NCBI RefSeq assembly: GCF_014648075.1
Contig: NZ_BMQK01000004.1
Coordinates: forward strand, 1-64,000
From: Streptomyces ruber
Lineage (GTDB): Bacteria > Actinomycetota > Actinomycetes > Streptomycetales > Streptomycetaceae
Reading direction: 5' to 3'
Length of the DNA stretch: 64,000 nucleotides
Shown here: positions 54,157-62,349 of the stretch, in pieces
Position numbering within the stretch: the first letter of the stretch is position 1
How the letters are laid out: every line of letters starts with the position of its first letter
Program-made: the position numbers and the translations under genes
Notes under the pieces: model-generated
Told to the model about the DNA's origin: nothing
Seen by the model: only the letters and a program-made list of their open reading frames with translations
The model's database searches: none

Positions 54157-54554
54157 GGGGATGATCGGTTTCGACAGCGGCTGTCGAAGCAGGGGAAGCG
54201 TGTCGAGGAAGCGGCCATGATCTCGTAAACCACAGGCCGAAAAAAATAATCGCCAACACCAAGCGCGATTCCTCCCAGCAGGCCTTCGCCCTCGCTGCCT
54301 GATCTCAGGTAGCGACCGCGAGCCTCCTATTAAGGGAGTGTCAGCCCGGGGCTGTTCCCGACCCGGATCCTGGCATCGACTAGGGAACTAAACCTCGATC
54401 CCGGTCACGGGGTGAAGAGGGAAACCAAACAGTGACTGAGCCCGTCGGAGACTTGTCCGCGTGATCTCCGGGGCCGAGAAAAACGTAGCGGACTGCACAC
54501 GGAGAAGCCCTGGTTCCGCACCGTTGGACGCGGGTTCGATTCCCGCCATCTCCA
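54157..54554 (+). ncRNA. ssrA: tmRNA (ssrA)
   Basis: The 5' end GGGGATGATCGGTTTCGACA and the 3' end GGTTCGATTCCCGCCATCTCCA form the tRNA-like half; the CCA is not encoded. The tag reading frame starts at the resume codon GCC (54252) and reads ANTKRDSSQQAFALAA, stopping at TGA (54300-54302). It rescues stalled ribosomes and tags their products for degradation, together with SmpB encoded upstream. A possible promoter is TGGCAC (54064) with TACGAT (54088); weak. Length about 398 nt is normal. Confidence 0.96.
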
Positions 54555-54642
54555 CGAACGCGACAGGCGGCGTGTGCCCACGGAAAGCGTGGGCCGCGTC
54601 GCCTTCGTCGTTTTCTGCGCGGCTTCGCCGTCCTCTGTGCGA

Positions 54643-55662
54643 TCAGGGGGTTGCGCGGGGGCCTGTGGTCGTGCGGAAGGTCAGACGGGGCGGTAGCAGG
54701 GTCGTCTCCGGTACGTGGGCTCCGTTCAGCTTGCGCATCAGCAGGTCGACGGCGCCGGCGCCCGCCTCGGCGGCCGGGACGTCCACGGAGGTGACCGGCG
54801 AACGGCTGGTGGTGGCCGGTCCGGGCGGGCGGACGGCGATCAGCGACAGGTCGGCCGGCACCCGCAGCCCGAGCGCCTCGAACGCCTCGATCAGCGGCTC
54901 CACGACGGCCTCGTTGTGCACCACGACCCCGGTCAGGGCGGGCCGCTCGCGCAGCAGCCGCTCGGCCACCGCGCGGGCCGCGGCGGGCGACGCCGGGCAG
55001 GGCCGTACGGCGGACGACAGCCCATGGCGGTCGGCGGTCGCGGTGAAGCCCCGCACCATCCGCTGCGCGGCCCCGGTCCCGCGCAGATACGCCTCCGGCG
55101 GCGCCCCCACGAGCGCGACCACGCGGTGCCCGAGCCCCACCAGATGCTCGACGCACAGCTCACCCGCCGCGCCGTGATCCAGGTCGACGCAGGTCAGCCC
55201 GGTGGGGTCGGCAGGGGACCCGACCAGTACGGACGGCCGGCCGTGGCGCCGCAGCAGGGACAGCAGGGGAGCCCGGGCGTCCCGCGCCTGCCCGCCCGTC
55301 ACGATGAGCGCGTCCGCGGGCGTGCTCTCCACCACCTGCCGCAGCGCCTCCTCGCCCTCCTCCCGTACGACCAGCAGCACGTCGTGGTCGTGCCCGCGGG
55401 CGGCGGTCACCGCGGCCAGGGCGTACTCCATCGCGGCGGGCGCGGGGACACCGGCCCGCAACGGCGTCACCAGCGCCAGCACGTTCGATCCGCGGCGGCC
55501 CGCCCCGCCCAGGCCGAGGGGCGGCCGGTAGCCCAGGGCGCGGATGGACTCCTCCACGCGCCGCCGGGTCGCCGCGGAGATCGGGCGTTTGCCGCTGAGC
55601 GCGTACGAGACGGTGCTCGGGGCGACCCCGGCGTGCCGTGCCACATCGGTGATCTTCACCAT
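54643..55662 (-). CDS. LacI-family transcriptional regulator
   Basis: 339 residues from the ATG at 55662 (a GTG at 55665 would add one). N-terminal helix-turn-helix: ITDVARHAGVAPSTVSYALSGKR, hinge ALGYRPPLGLG. The effector domain (about 65-335) is of the sugar-binding type (LVTPLRAG, DALIVTGGQ, VDLDHGAAGELCVEHL). A LacI-type palindrome lies 74 bp upstream (55736-55749), suggesting autoregulation. It reads away from the MFS gene; the controlled pathway is unknown. Confidence 0.9.
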   Translation of the reverse strand: MVKITDVARHAGVAPSTVSYALSGKRPISAATRRRVEESIRALGYRPPLGLGGAGRRGSNVLALVTPLRAGVPAPAAMEYALAAVTAARGHDHDVLLVVREEGEEALRQVVESTPADALIVTGGQARDARAPLLSLLRRHGRPSVLVGSPADPTGLTCVDLDHGAAGELCVEHLVGLGHRVVALVGAPPEAYLRGTGAAQRMVRGFTATADRHGLSSAVRPCPASPAAARAVAERLLRERPALTGVVVHNEAVVEPLIEAFEALGLRVPADLSLIAVRPPGPATTSRSPVTSVDVPAAEAGAGAVDLLMRKLNGAHVPETTLLPPRLTFRTTTGPRATP

Positions 55663-55735
55663 CACAGGGATCCCGCTTCCGGTTCCGTCGACGGGCGTAC
55701 GGGCTCAAGGGCGAACGGAGTACAGGCGTCGGGCG

Positions 55736-55749
55736 TTGAAGCGTTTCGA
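55736..55749. promoter_or_regulatory. LacI-type operator candidate
   Basis: TTGAAGCGTTTCGA contains GAA-R-CG-Y-TTC symmetry with the central CG, the pattern of LacI-family operators. It lies 74 bp upstream of the LacI gene and 31 bp before the stop of the MFS gene. Confidence 0.5.
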
Positions 55750-55779
55750 TCCGGAAGGTAGGGGTGCGTCGTGAGGGCG

Positions 55780-57039
55780 TCAATGGGGTGAACGGGAACC
55801 GGACGGGAGGGGAACGCGGGCGGCCGCCCGGGCGAGGACCAGGGCGACGGCCGCCGCCGTCACCGGAGCCGCGTACCCGGCCGTCGCCGAGACGTGCTCG
55901 GCCAGCCACCCGCCGGCCGCCGAGCCGCCGGCTATGCCGCCGAGCAGCCCGGTCACCGCGAGGGTCATGCCCTCGTTCAGCCGGCCCTCGGGGGTACGCC
56001 GCTGGACCAGGGCCATGGTGGTGATCATCGTGGGCGCCGTGGCCATGCCGGCGACGAGGAGGGCGCCCGCCAGGACGACGAGCGAACCGGTCAGGGAGGC
56101 CGCGAGCAGCGGCAGGACCAGCAGCGACGTCATCGCGGCGACGCACCGCGGCAGCCGCCGCCCGTCCGGGCCCGTCGGCCGCAGCGCGCCGAACAGCAGC
56201 CCCGCCGCGCACGAACCGGCCGCCTGCAGCGCGAGGACGAGCCCCGCCGCCGACTGCTGTCCCCGCGCGTCCGCGAACGCGATCGTGACCACCTCCATCG
56301 ATCCGAAGACCGCGCCCGTGGCCAGGCAGACCGCCACCAGCGGGGGCATGCCGCGGGTGCGCAGCGGGGAGCGGGACACGGCCGCGCGGCCCCGGGCGGG
56401 CGGTTCCGTCGACCGCTGGGCGACGAAGATCAGCACACCCGTCATCAGCAGCAGCGCGCCGGTCAGGGTGCCCGCCTCGGGGAAGACCGAGGTGCAGAGG
56501 AAGGCGGCGAGGACCGGGCCGAGCATGAAGCACAGCTCGTCGGCGGCCTGTTCGAAGGAGTTCGCGGTGTGCAGTGCCGCCGGGTCGTCCCGCAGGAGGC
56601 GGGCCCAGCGGGCGCGGGACATGCCGCCCGTGTTCGGGGTCGTCGCCGTGGCCGCGTACGCCGCGAACAGGGTCCAGTCCGGGGCGTCGAAGCGCATGCA
56701 CAGGACGAGGGACAGACTGCCCAGCACGGCCAGCGCGGCGGCGGGTACGGCCACCCGGGCCTGCCCGTGGCGGTCGGTCAGCCGCGCGACCAAGGGGGCG
56801 ACGAGCGCCGTAGCGACCAGTCCCGTCGCGGTGACGGCACCGGCGAGGGCGTACGAGCCCCGCTCACTGGCGATCATGACGACCGCGCTCACGCTGAACA
56901 TGCCCGAGGGCAGCCGGGCGAGCAGGTTGCCGAGGGTGAAGGCGCGGGTGCCGGGGAGGGCGAAGAGACGGCGGTACGGGGCGAGCGGGCCCGTGCCGGG
57001 GCGGTGTGCGGGGAGTTCCCGGGTGGGTGGTTGGGGCAT
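55780..57039 (-). CDS. MFS transporter
   Basis: 419 residues, about 12 membrane helices of the major facilitator superfamily (AFTLGNLLARLPSGMFSVSAVVMIA, RLTDRHGQARVAVPAAALAVLGSL with the loop-2/3 motif D-R-x-G, GLVLALQAAGSCAAGLLFGAL). Drug-efflux-like. ATG at 57039 follows a GGGTGGGTGG leader; earlier in-frame starts cross the divergent regulator region. A LysR gene is divergent, with a palindrome between (57044-57064), so this is probably its target. Confidence 0.88.
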   Translation of the reverse strand: MPQPPTRELPAHRPGTGPLAPYRRLFALPGTRAFTLGNLLARLPSGMFSVSAVVMIASERGSYALAGAVTATGLVATALVAPLVARLTDRHGQARVAVPAAALAVLGSLSLVLCMRFDAPDWTLFAAYAATATTPNTGGMSRARWARLLRDDPAALHTANSFEQAADELCFMLGPVLAAFLCTSVFPEAGTLTGALLLMTGVLIFVAQRSTEPPARGRAAVSRSPLRTRGMPPLVAVCLATGAVFGSMEVVTIAFADARGQQSAAGLVLALQAAGSCAAGLLFGALRPTGPDGRRLPRCVAAMTSLLVLPLLAASLTGSLVVLAGALLVAGMATAPTMITTMALVQRRTPEGRLNEGMTLAVTGLLGGIAGGSAAGGWLAEHVSATAGYAAPVTAAAVALVLARAAARVPLPSGSRSPH

Positions 57040-57043
57040 GGGA

Positions 57044-57064
57044 TCACGGTCGCCCGGACCGTGA
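57044..57064. promoter_or_regulatory. Inverted repeat between MFS and LysR genes
   Basis: TCACGGT-N7-ACCGTGA (7-bp arms, perfect) occupies the divergent 83-bp gap, starting 5 bp upstream of the MFS start. It fits the T-N11-A style of LysR sites. Confidence 0.55.
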
Positions 57065-57122
57065 ACGGCCGTCCAACACCTGCTCCGTGGTGATCCACGC
57101 ACCTGGGTTGTAAGTTCACGGG

Positions 57123-58133
57123 ATGCCTGCCGAAGCCGTCACCGTGCATCCCGCCGTGGAGCCCCGCCTGCTGCGGTCGTTCGTCGCCGCCGCGGAGGAA
57201 CTGCACTTCACGCGGGCCGCCGCCCGGCTGTACGTCGCCCAGCAGGCGCTCAGCCGCGACATCCGGCGGCTGGAGCGGGAGTTGGGCTGCGCGCTCTTCG
57301 TCCGGACGACCCGGCAGGTGTCCCTGACGGCCGACGGGGCGCGGCTGTTGCCGTACGCGCGCCGGGTGCTGCAGGCGCAGGAGGAACTGCTGACGGCGTT
57401 CGGGCGGGGCGGACGGCCGGCCGGCGGAGTCCCGCGACGGCCGCTGCTGGTGGACGTCAACAGCCCGGGCCTGGTCGGCGGGCGGATCCTCGCCCGCGCC
57501 CGCGAACTCGCCCCGGACGACGAGCTGATGACCCGCTTCGAGAGCGGCCTCACCGGAGCCGCGGCGGAGATCCTCGCGGGCCGGCTCGACGTGTCGTTCG
57601 GCCGGTACGCGGGGCTGGACCCGGCGGTACGCGCCCGCCTGGAGCAGCAGCCCGTGCGGTACGAGCCGATGGCGGTCGTGCTGCCCGCGGACCACCGGCT
57701 GGCCGCCCGGGACGAGGTTCCGCTGGCCGCGCTCGCCGGTGAGACCGTGTACGCGGGCGCGGGGAACCCCCGGACGCCGGAGTGGACGGACCTGGCCCGC
57801 CTGCTCTTCGAGGGGCGCGGCATCGCCCTCGCGCCGCCCGCGCCGCTCGCCGTCGGGGTCGAGGAGTTCCAGCGGATCATGGCCAAGTCCAGGACGCCCG
57901 TGCTCGCCGTCGTGGACTTTCCGGCCATGCCGGGGGCGGTGATCCGGCCGCTGGTCGACCCGGTGCCGCTGTCGCCCGTATCGCTGGTGTGGCGGCGGGA
58001 GTTGGCGCACCCGGGTCTTGAGGCGCTCAGACGTGCGGCGGGGGAGCTGGCGGCCGGGGAGGGGTGGCTGCGGAGACCCGCCGGGGGATGGATTCCGGCC
58101 ATCGACGCCCTCGTCATGGCGGGTCGCACCTAG
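57123..58133 (+). CDS. LysR-family transcriptional regulator
   Basis: 336 residues. Helix-turn-helix: LLRSFVAAAEELHFTRAAARLYVAQQALSRDIRRLE, then a linker and the periplasmic-binding-like effector domain (RLDVSFGRYAGLD, YEPMAVVLPADHRLA). LysR proteins usually activate a divergent gene, here the MFS transporter. Inducer unknown. ATG at 57123 gives MPAEAVTVHPAVEPRLLRSF. Confidence 0.9.
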   Translation: MPAEAVTVHPAVEPRLLRSFVAAAEELHFTRAAARLYVAQQALSRDIRRLERELGCALFVRTTRQVSLTADGARLLPYARRVLQAQEELLTAFGRGGRPAGGVPRRPLLVDVNSPGLVGGRILARARELAPDDELMTRFESGLTGAAAEILAGRLDVSFGRYAGLDPAVRARLEQQPVRYEPMAVVLPADHRLAARDEVPLAALAGETVYAGAGNPRTPEWTDLARLLFEGRGIALAPPAPLAVGVEEFQRIMAKSRTPVLAVVDFPAMPGAVIRPLVDPVPLSPVSLVWRRELAHPGLEALRRAAGELAAGEGWLRRPAGGWIPAIDALVMAGRT

Positions 58134-58288
58134 GGCACCGCACGCACACTCCCCTCACGTGCGCTACATTCGTGGGCCGGGCGCGTGGGATGTGAAGGGG
58201 CGCTCGGATCGGGTGGGGGTCTCGATCCGGACAACAAGGTGCGAAGTGCCCGGAATCGTACGCGCGCCCTACGGTGTCCCTTGGGGGG

Positions 58289-60154
58289 ATGTGCGTGCGT
58301 GTGGAGAACTGGCGAAAAGACACCCAACCGGAGCGGCCCGATGGCGGTTGGCCGTCCGCTGGGCGCAGTGACGGTTCCGCGAACCGCGGCGACGACGGGC
58401 CCGGCGGCCGTCCCGAACGGGACGGCCGGAGCGTGACCTGGCCGGAGGCCCGGCCGCCCCGTGCGCCCCAGAGGCCAGGAGGACCGCGGGTCGAGGGTCC
58501 GTCGTACGACCCGGCGGCGGAGACGCGGCTGATACCGGAGGCGGAGACCCGGCTGACGGCGGAGCCCGGGGCCCGGCCGCTGCCCGCTGCCGAACCTTCC
58601 GGGCCCGGCCCTTCCTGGGCCACCGGCAGGCCGCGGGCCGAGGAGCCGTCGTACGACCCGGCGGCGAAGACGCGGCTGATACCGGAGGCGGAGCCACGCC
58701 GAATAGCGGAGCCCGGGACCCGGCCGTTCCCGGCCGCCGGGACCCGCCCCGTCCAGACCTCGGGGCCACGCCCCGCACCGGCACCGGAGACACGTCCGCT
58801 CCCGGCCGCCGAGACGCGCCCCCTCCCCCTCCCGGAGACGAGCCCCCTCCAGCCCTTCGCCGAGGCCGAGTCGCCCCGTAACCCCGGCAGGCACCGGGCC
58901 GAGGCGCCGGACACCGGGCGACCCGGAACGCCGGACCCGCACCGGGCGGGTTCCCCGGCCGCGCACCGGGCCGACGGGCCGACCGCGCACCGCGCGGGTT
59001 CCCCGGCCCCGCACCGGGCCGACGGGCCGACCGCGCACGGCGCCGAGACGCCGACCGCGCACCGGGCGGGTTCTCCGGCCCCGCACCGGGCCGACGGGCC
59101 GACCGCGCACGGCGCCGAGACGCCGACCGCGCACCGGGCGGGTTCTCCGGCCCCGCACCGGGCCGAGACCCCCTCCGCACCCTCCGCCGGCAAGTCGGCC
59201 CCGCAGCCCAGCGGGTGGCCGGACGTGCCCAAGGGCAAGAGGGCGGACGCGCGGGCGGGCCGGGCGGCGGCCGGGCGGGCCTTCGTGGACCCGGACACCC
59301 GGCAGCTGCGGCTGCGCCCGACCGCCCCCAGGAGCCCCCTGGACGCGGACCTGGGCGAGCAGCCCGGGAACGGCACCGGAGCCGGGGATGCCGGTCACAC
59401 CCACGACCCCCACGAGGTCACCGTCCAGATGGACGTAGTGGGCCCCCAGATGGAGGACTGGCTCGTCCGGCAGGCCAAGGGGGCGCCCGGTGGGGGCGAC
59501 TCCGACGGTCCGGTCTTCGTGGACGAGTCCGGCCGCCGACGCGGTGTGCTGCGGCGGCTGGGCATACTCGTCGGCGTCGCCTGCGCGGTCTTCGCCGTCG
59601 TCATCGTCGCCACCCTCATGTCGGGCGACTCCAACGCACCCTGGCTGCCGGTGGAGGGCCAGGACGGCGACCGGCCCGCCGGCCAGGCGGACACCTCCCC
59701 GCAGCCCACCGAGCCGGCCGACCCCACCGCGGCGGAGGACGTCTCGCCGCGCACCGACCCGGCCGAGACCGCCGGCACCGTACCGGCACCCAGGTCCAGT
59801 GCCGTCGTGGTGGCCCCGTCGGACAGCGTCCCGGACCCGCAGGTGCCCACCGGCCTCGTGCCGTCGGCCGGCGAGGAGACCGACCCGCAGCCCACCGACA
59901 GCGCGCCGGTCACCGGCGTACTGCCCACCGGCCCGTCGACCGCCGAGCCGCCGGACCCGGCCGGCTCACCCGTCAGTTCGCCCGGCACCACGGACGGCCT
60001 GCCCGCCGACGAGGCGCCGGCCGACGAACTCGCCGCAGGGGACCGGTCCCGCACCGCCGCCGGCGGTCCCGCATCCCGCGCGCCCTACGAGCCGCGCACC
60101 CTCGCCCACCCCGCCGCCTCCCCTGACTCAACGCCCCCGGAGAACGTCATCTGA
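58289..60154 (+). CDS. matA: Single-pass membrane protein with Pro/Arg-rich repeats, MatA-like
   Basis: 621 residues from the ATG at 58289; GTG at 58274 or 58295 are alternatives, the last having the best ribosome spacing. The cytoplasmic N-terminal two thirds are low-complexity (Ala/Arg/Pro/Glu), with two exact 24-residue copies of PTAHGAETPTAHRAGSPAPH plus RADG and older partial copies (about 245-294). A membrane helix (LGILVGVACAVFAVVIVATLM, about 420-440) leads to an extracellular Pro/Thr/Ser-rich region. Its stop overlaps the next start (TGATG). MatA is named from recalled S. coelicolor mat order; its function is unknown beyond polysaccharide-dependent aggregation. Confidence 0.75.
   Translation: MCVRVENWRKDTQPERPDGGWPSAGRSDGSANRGDDGPGGRPERDGRSVTWPEARPPRAPQRPGGPRVEGPSYDPAAETRLIPEAETRLTAEPGARPLPAAEPSGPGPSWATGRPRAEEPSYDPAAKTRLIPEAEPRRIAEPGTRPFPAAGTRPVQTSGPRPAPAPETRPLPAAETRPLPLPETSPLQPFAEAESPRNPGRHRAEAPDTGRPGTPDPHRAGSPAAHRADGPTAHRAGSPAPHRADGPTAHGAETPTAHRAGSPAPHRADGPTAHGAETPTAHRAGSPAPHRAETPSAPSAGKSAPQPSGWPDVPKGKRADARAGRAAAGRAFVDPDTRQLRLRPTAPRSPLDADLGEQPGNGTGAGDAGHTHDPHEVTVQMDVVGPQMEDWLVRQAKGAPGGGDSDGPVFVDESGRRRGVLRRLGILVGVACAVFAVVIVATLMSGDSNAPWLPVEGQDGDRPAGQADTSPQPTEPADPTAAEDVSPRTDPAETAGTVPAPRSSAVVVAPSDSVPDPQVPTGLVPSAGEETDPQPTDSAPVTGVLPTGPSTAEPPDPAGSPVSSPGTTDGLPADEAPADELAAGDRSRTAAGGPASRAPYEPRTLAHPAASPDSTPPENVI
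59026..59169 (+). repeat. Two 72-bp in-frame tandem copies within the MatA-like gene
   Basis: Copies at 59026-59097 and 59098-59169 are almost identical (24 codons each) and are preceded by older partial copies from about 58940. The in-frame period suggests recent slippage and likely length variation between strains. Confidence 0.85.
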
Positions 60155-62349
60155 TGGCCCGCTCCTCCCGTCACGGCGCCGCACCACGTGTCCGGCGCCG
60201 TCGGCTCCCCCTGCGCTACCTGCTGCCCGTCCTCGTCCTCACCGCCCTGATGGCAATGCTGATGCTGCGCGGGTACGTGCACAGCGAGATCCTCGCCGAC
60301 CACCGTGTCCGGCCCCCGGCCGCCACCGACCAGGTGCCGCAGGAGGTCCTGGAGGGCGGCCCGGTCATCGACACCCGCGACGGCACGCCCAGCACCCTGA
60401 GCGTGCCGGACGGCCGGCTCGTCCTGACCTTCGACGACGGCCCGGACCCCACCTGGACGCCCAAGGTCCTGGACGTCCTCAAGAAGCACGACGCGCACGC
60501 GGTGTTCTTCATCACCGGTGCCATGGCCTCGCGCCATCCGGACCTCGTCCAGCGCATGGTCGACGAGGGCCACGAGATCGGCCTGCACACCTTCAACCAC
60601 CCTGACCTGTCGTACCAGTCGCAGGCGCGCATCGACTGGGAGCTGTCCCAGAACCAGCTCGCGCTCGCGGGCGCCGCCGGTATCCGCACCTCGCTGTTCC
60701 GGCCGCCGTACTCGTCGTTCTCCGACGCCATGGACAACAAGTCGTGGCCGGTCACGGAGTACATCGGCAGCCTCGGCTACCTCACCGTCGTCAACAACAC
60801 CGACAGCGAGGACTGGAAGCGGCCGGGCGTCGGCGAGATCATCCGCCGGGCCACGCCGGAGAACGGCGAAGGCGCCATCGTCCTCATGCACGACTCCGGC
60901 GGCGACCGCAGCCAGACCGTCGCGGCGCTCGACCGGTTCCTGCCCGACCTCGCGGACCAGGGCTACGAGTTCGACAACCTCACCGAGGCCCTCGGCGCGC
61001 CCAGCGCGCACACGAAGGTGGCGGGGCTGGAGGCGGTCAAGGGCAAGGCGTGGGTCGTGCTGGTCCAGGCGTCGATGCGGGTCACCGACGTCCTGACGGT
61101 GGGGCTAGCTGTGATCGGCGTCCTGGTCTTCGCCCGTTTCGGCCTGATGCTCGTGCTGTCCGGCATCCACGCGCGCCGGGTACGGAAGAAGAACTTCCGC
61201 TGGGGGCCGAGGGGCCCGGTCACCGAACCGGTGTCGGTGCTGGTGCCCGCGTACAACGAGGCCAAGTGCATTGAGAACACGGTGCGTTCGCTGATGGCGA
61301 GCGACCACCCCGTCGAGGTCATCGTCATCGACGACGGCTCGACCGACGGCACCGCGCGCATCGTGGAGAACCTGCGCCTGCCGAACGTCCGCGTCGTGCG
61401 CCAGCTCAACGCGGGCAAGCCGGCCGCGCTCAACCGGGGCGTCGCCAACGCCCGCTACGACCTGATCGTGATGATGGACGGCGACACGGTCTTCGAGCCG
61501 TCCACCGTCCGCGAGCTGGTGCAGCCCTTCGCCGACCCGAGCGTGGGCGCGGTCGCGGGCAACGCCAAGGTGGGCAACAAGGACTCCCTGATCGGCGCCT
61601 GGCAGCACATCGAGTACGTGATGGGCTTCAACCTGGACCGCCGGATGTACGACGTGCTGCGCTGCATGCCGACGATCCCGGGCGCGGTCGGCGCGTTCCG
61701 GCGGTCGGCCCTGCAACGGGTGGGCGGCATGAGCGACGACACGCTCGCCGAGGACACCGACATCACGATGGCGATGCACCGCGACGGCTGGCGCGTCGTC
61801 TACGCGGAGAACGCCCGCGCCTGGACCGAGGCCCCCGAGACCGTCCAGCAGCTCTGGTCGCAGCGCTACCGCTGGTCGTACGGCACGATGCAGGCGATCT
61901 GGAAGCACCGCAAGGCGCTCGTCGAGAAGGGTCCGTCGGGCCGCTTCGGGCGGGTGGGCCTGCCGTTCGTGTCGCTGTTCATGGTGGTGGCCCCCCTGCT
62001 GGCCCCGCTGATCGACGTCTTTCTCGTCTACGGCCTGATCTTCGGCCCGACCGGCAAGACGATCGGCGCCTGGCTGGGCGTCCTCGCCGTCCAGGCGGTC
62101 TGCGCGGCCTACGCCTTCCGCCTCGACCGGGAACGCATGACCCACCTCATCTCGCTCCCGCTCCAGCAGGTCCTCTACCGGCAGCTGATGTACGTCGTCC
62201 TGCTCCAGTCCTGGATCACCGCGCTCACCGGCGGCCGCCTGCGCTGGCAGAAGCTCCGCCGTACGGGCGTGGTGGGGGCGCCCCCGCCGGAGGCGTCGAT
62301 GCCGGCACAGCGGACGCAGAGCGCTGGTGAACGGAGGCCGGTGGGATGA
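60154..62349 (+). CDS. matB: Bifunctional polysaccharide deacetylase / GT2 polymerase, MatB-like
   Basis: 731 residues. N-terminal helix about 22-40; NodB deacetylase domain with LTFDDGPDPTW (metal Asp at about 95), HEIGLHTFNHPDLS and LMHDSGGDRSQTV; membrane helices about 310-332; GT2 domain from about 360 with VSVLVPAYNE, VIDDGSTDG, MMDGDTVFEP and the Q-x-x-R-W motif SQRYRWSYG (about 570); C-terminal helices. The combination of polymerase and N-deacetylase fits a beta-1,6-GlcNAc-type (PNAG-like) polymer, as described for matAB of Streptomyces; linkage is inference. The start overlaps matA's stop; the acyltransferase gene overlaps its end (ATGA). Confidence 0.9.
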   Translation: MARSSRHGAAPRVRRRRLPLRYLLPVLVLTALMAMLMLRGYVHSEILADHRVRPPAATDQVPQEVLEGGPVIDTRDGTPSTLSVPDGRLVLTFDDGPDPTWTPKVLDVLKKHDAHAVFFITGAMASRHPDLVQRMVDEGHEIGLHTFNHPDLSYQSQARIDWELSQNQLALAGAAGIRTSLFRPPYSSFSDAMDNKSWPVTEYIGSLGYLTVVNNTDSEDWKRPGVGEIIRRATPENGEGAIVLMHDSGGDRSQTVAALDRFLPDLADQGYEFDNLTEALGAPSAHTKVAGLEAVKGKAWVVLVQASMRVTDVLTVGLAVIGVLVFARFGLMLVLSGIHARRVRKKNFRWGPRGPVTEPVSVLVPAYNEAKCIENTVRSLMASDHPVEVIVIDDGSTDGTARIVENLRLPNVRVVRQLNAGKPAALNRGVANARYDLIVMMDGDTVFEPSTVRELVQPFADPSVGAVAGNAKVGNKDSLIGAWQHIEYVMGFNLDRRMYDVLRCMPTIPGAVGAFRRSALQRVGGMSDDTLAEDTDITMAMHRDGWRVVYAENARAWTEAPETVQQLWSQRYRWSYGTMQAIWKHRKALVEKGPSGRFGRVGLPFVSLFMVVAPLLAPLIDVFLVYGLIFGPTGKTIGAWLGVLAVQAVCAAYAFRLDRERMTHLISLPLQQVLYRQLMYVVLLQSWITALTGGRLRWQKLRRTGVVGAPPPEASMPAQRTQSAGERRPVG

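Noticed and set aside
54520..54557. Separate tRNA gene
   Set aside because: The T-arm and acceptor sequence are the 3' half of the tmRNA.
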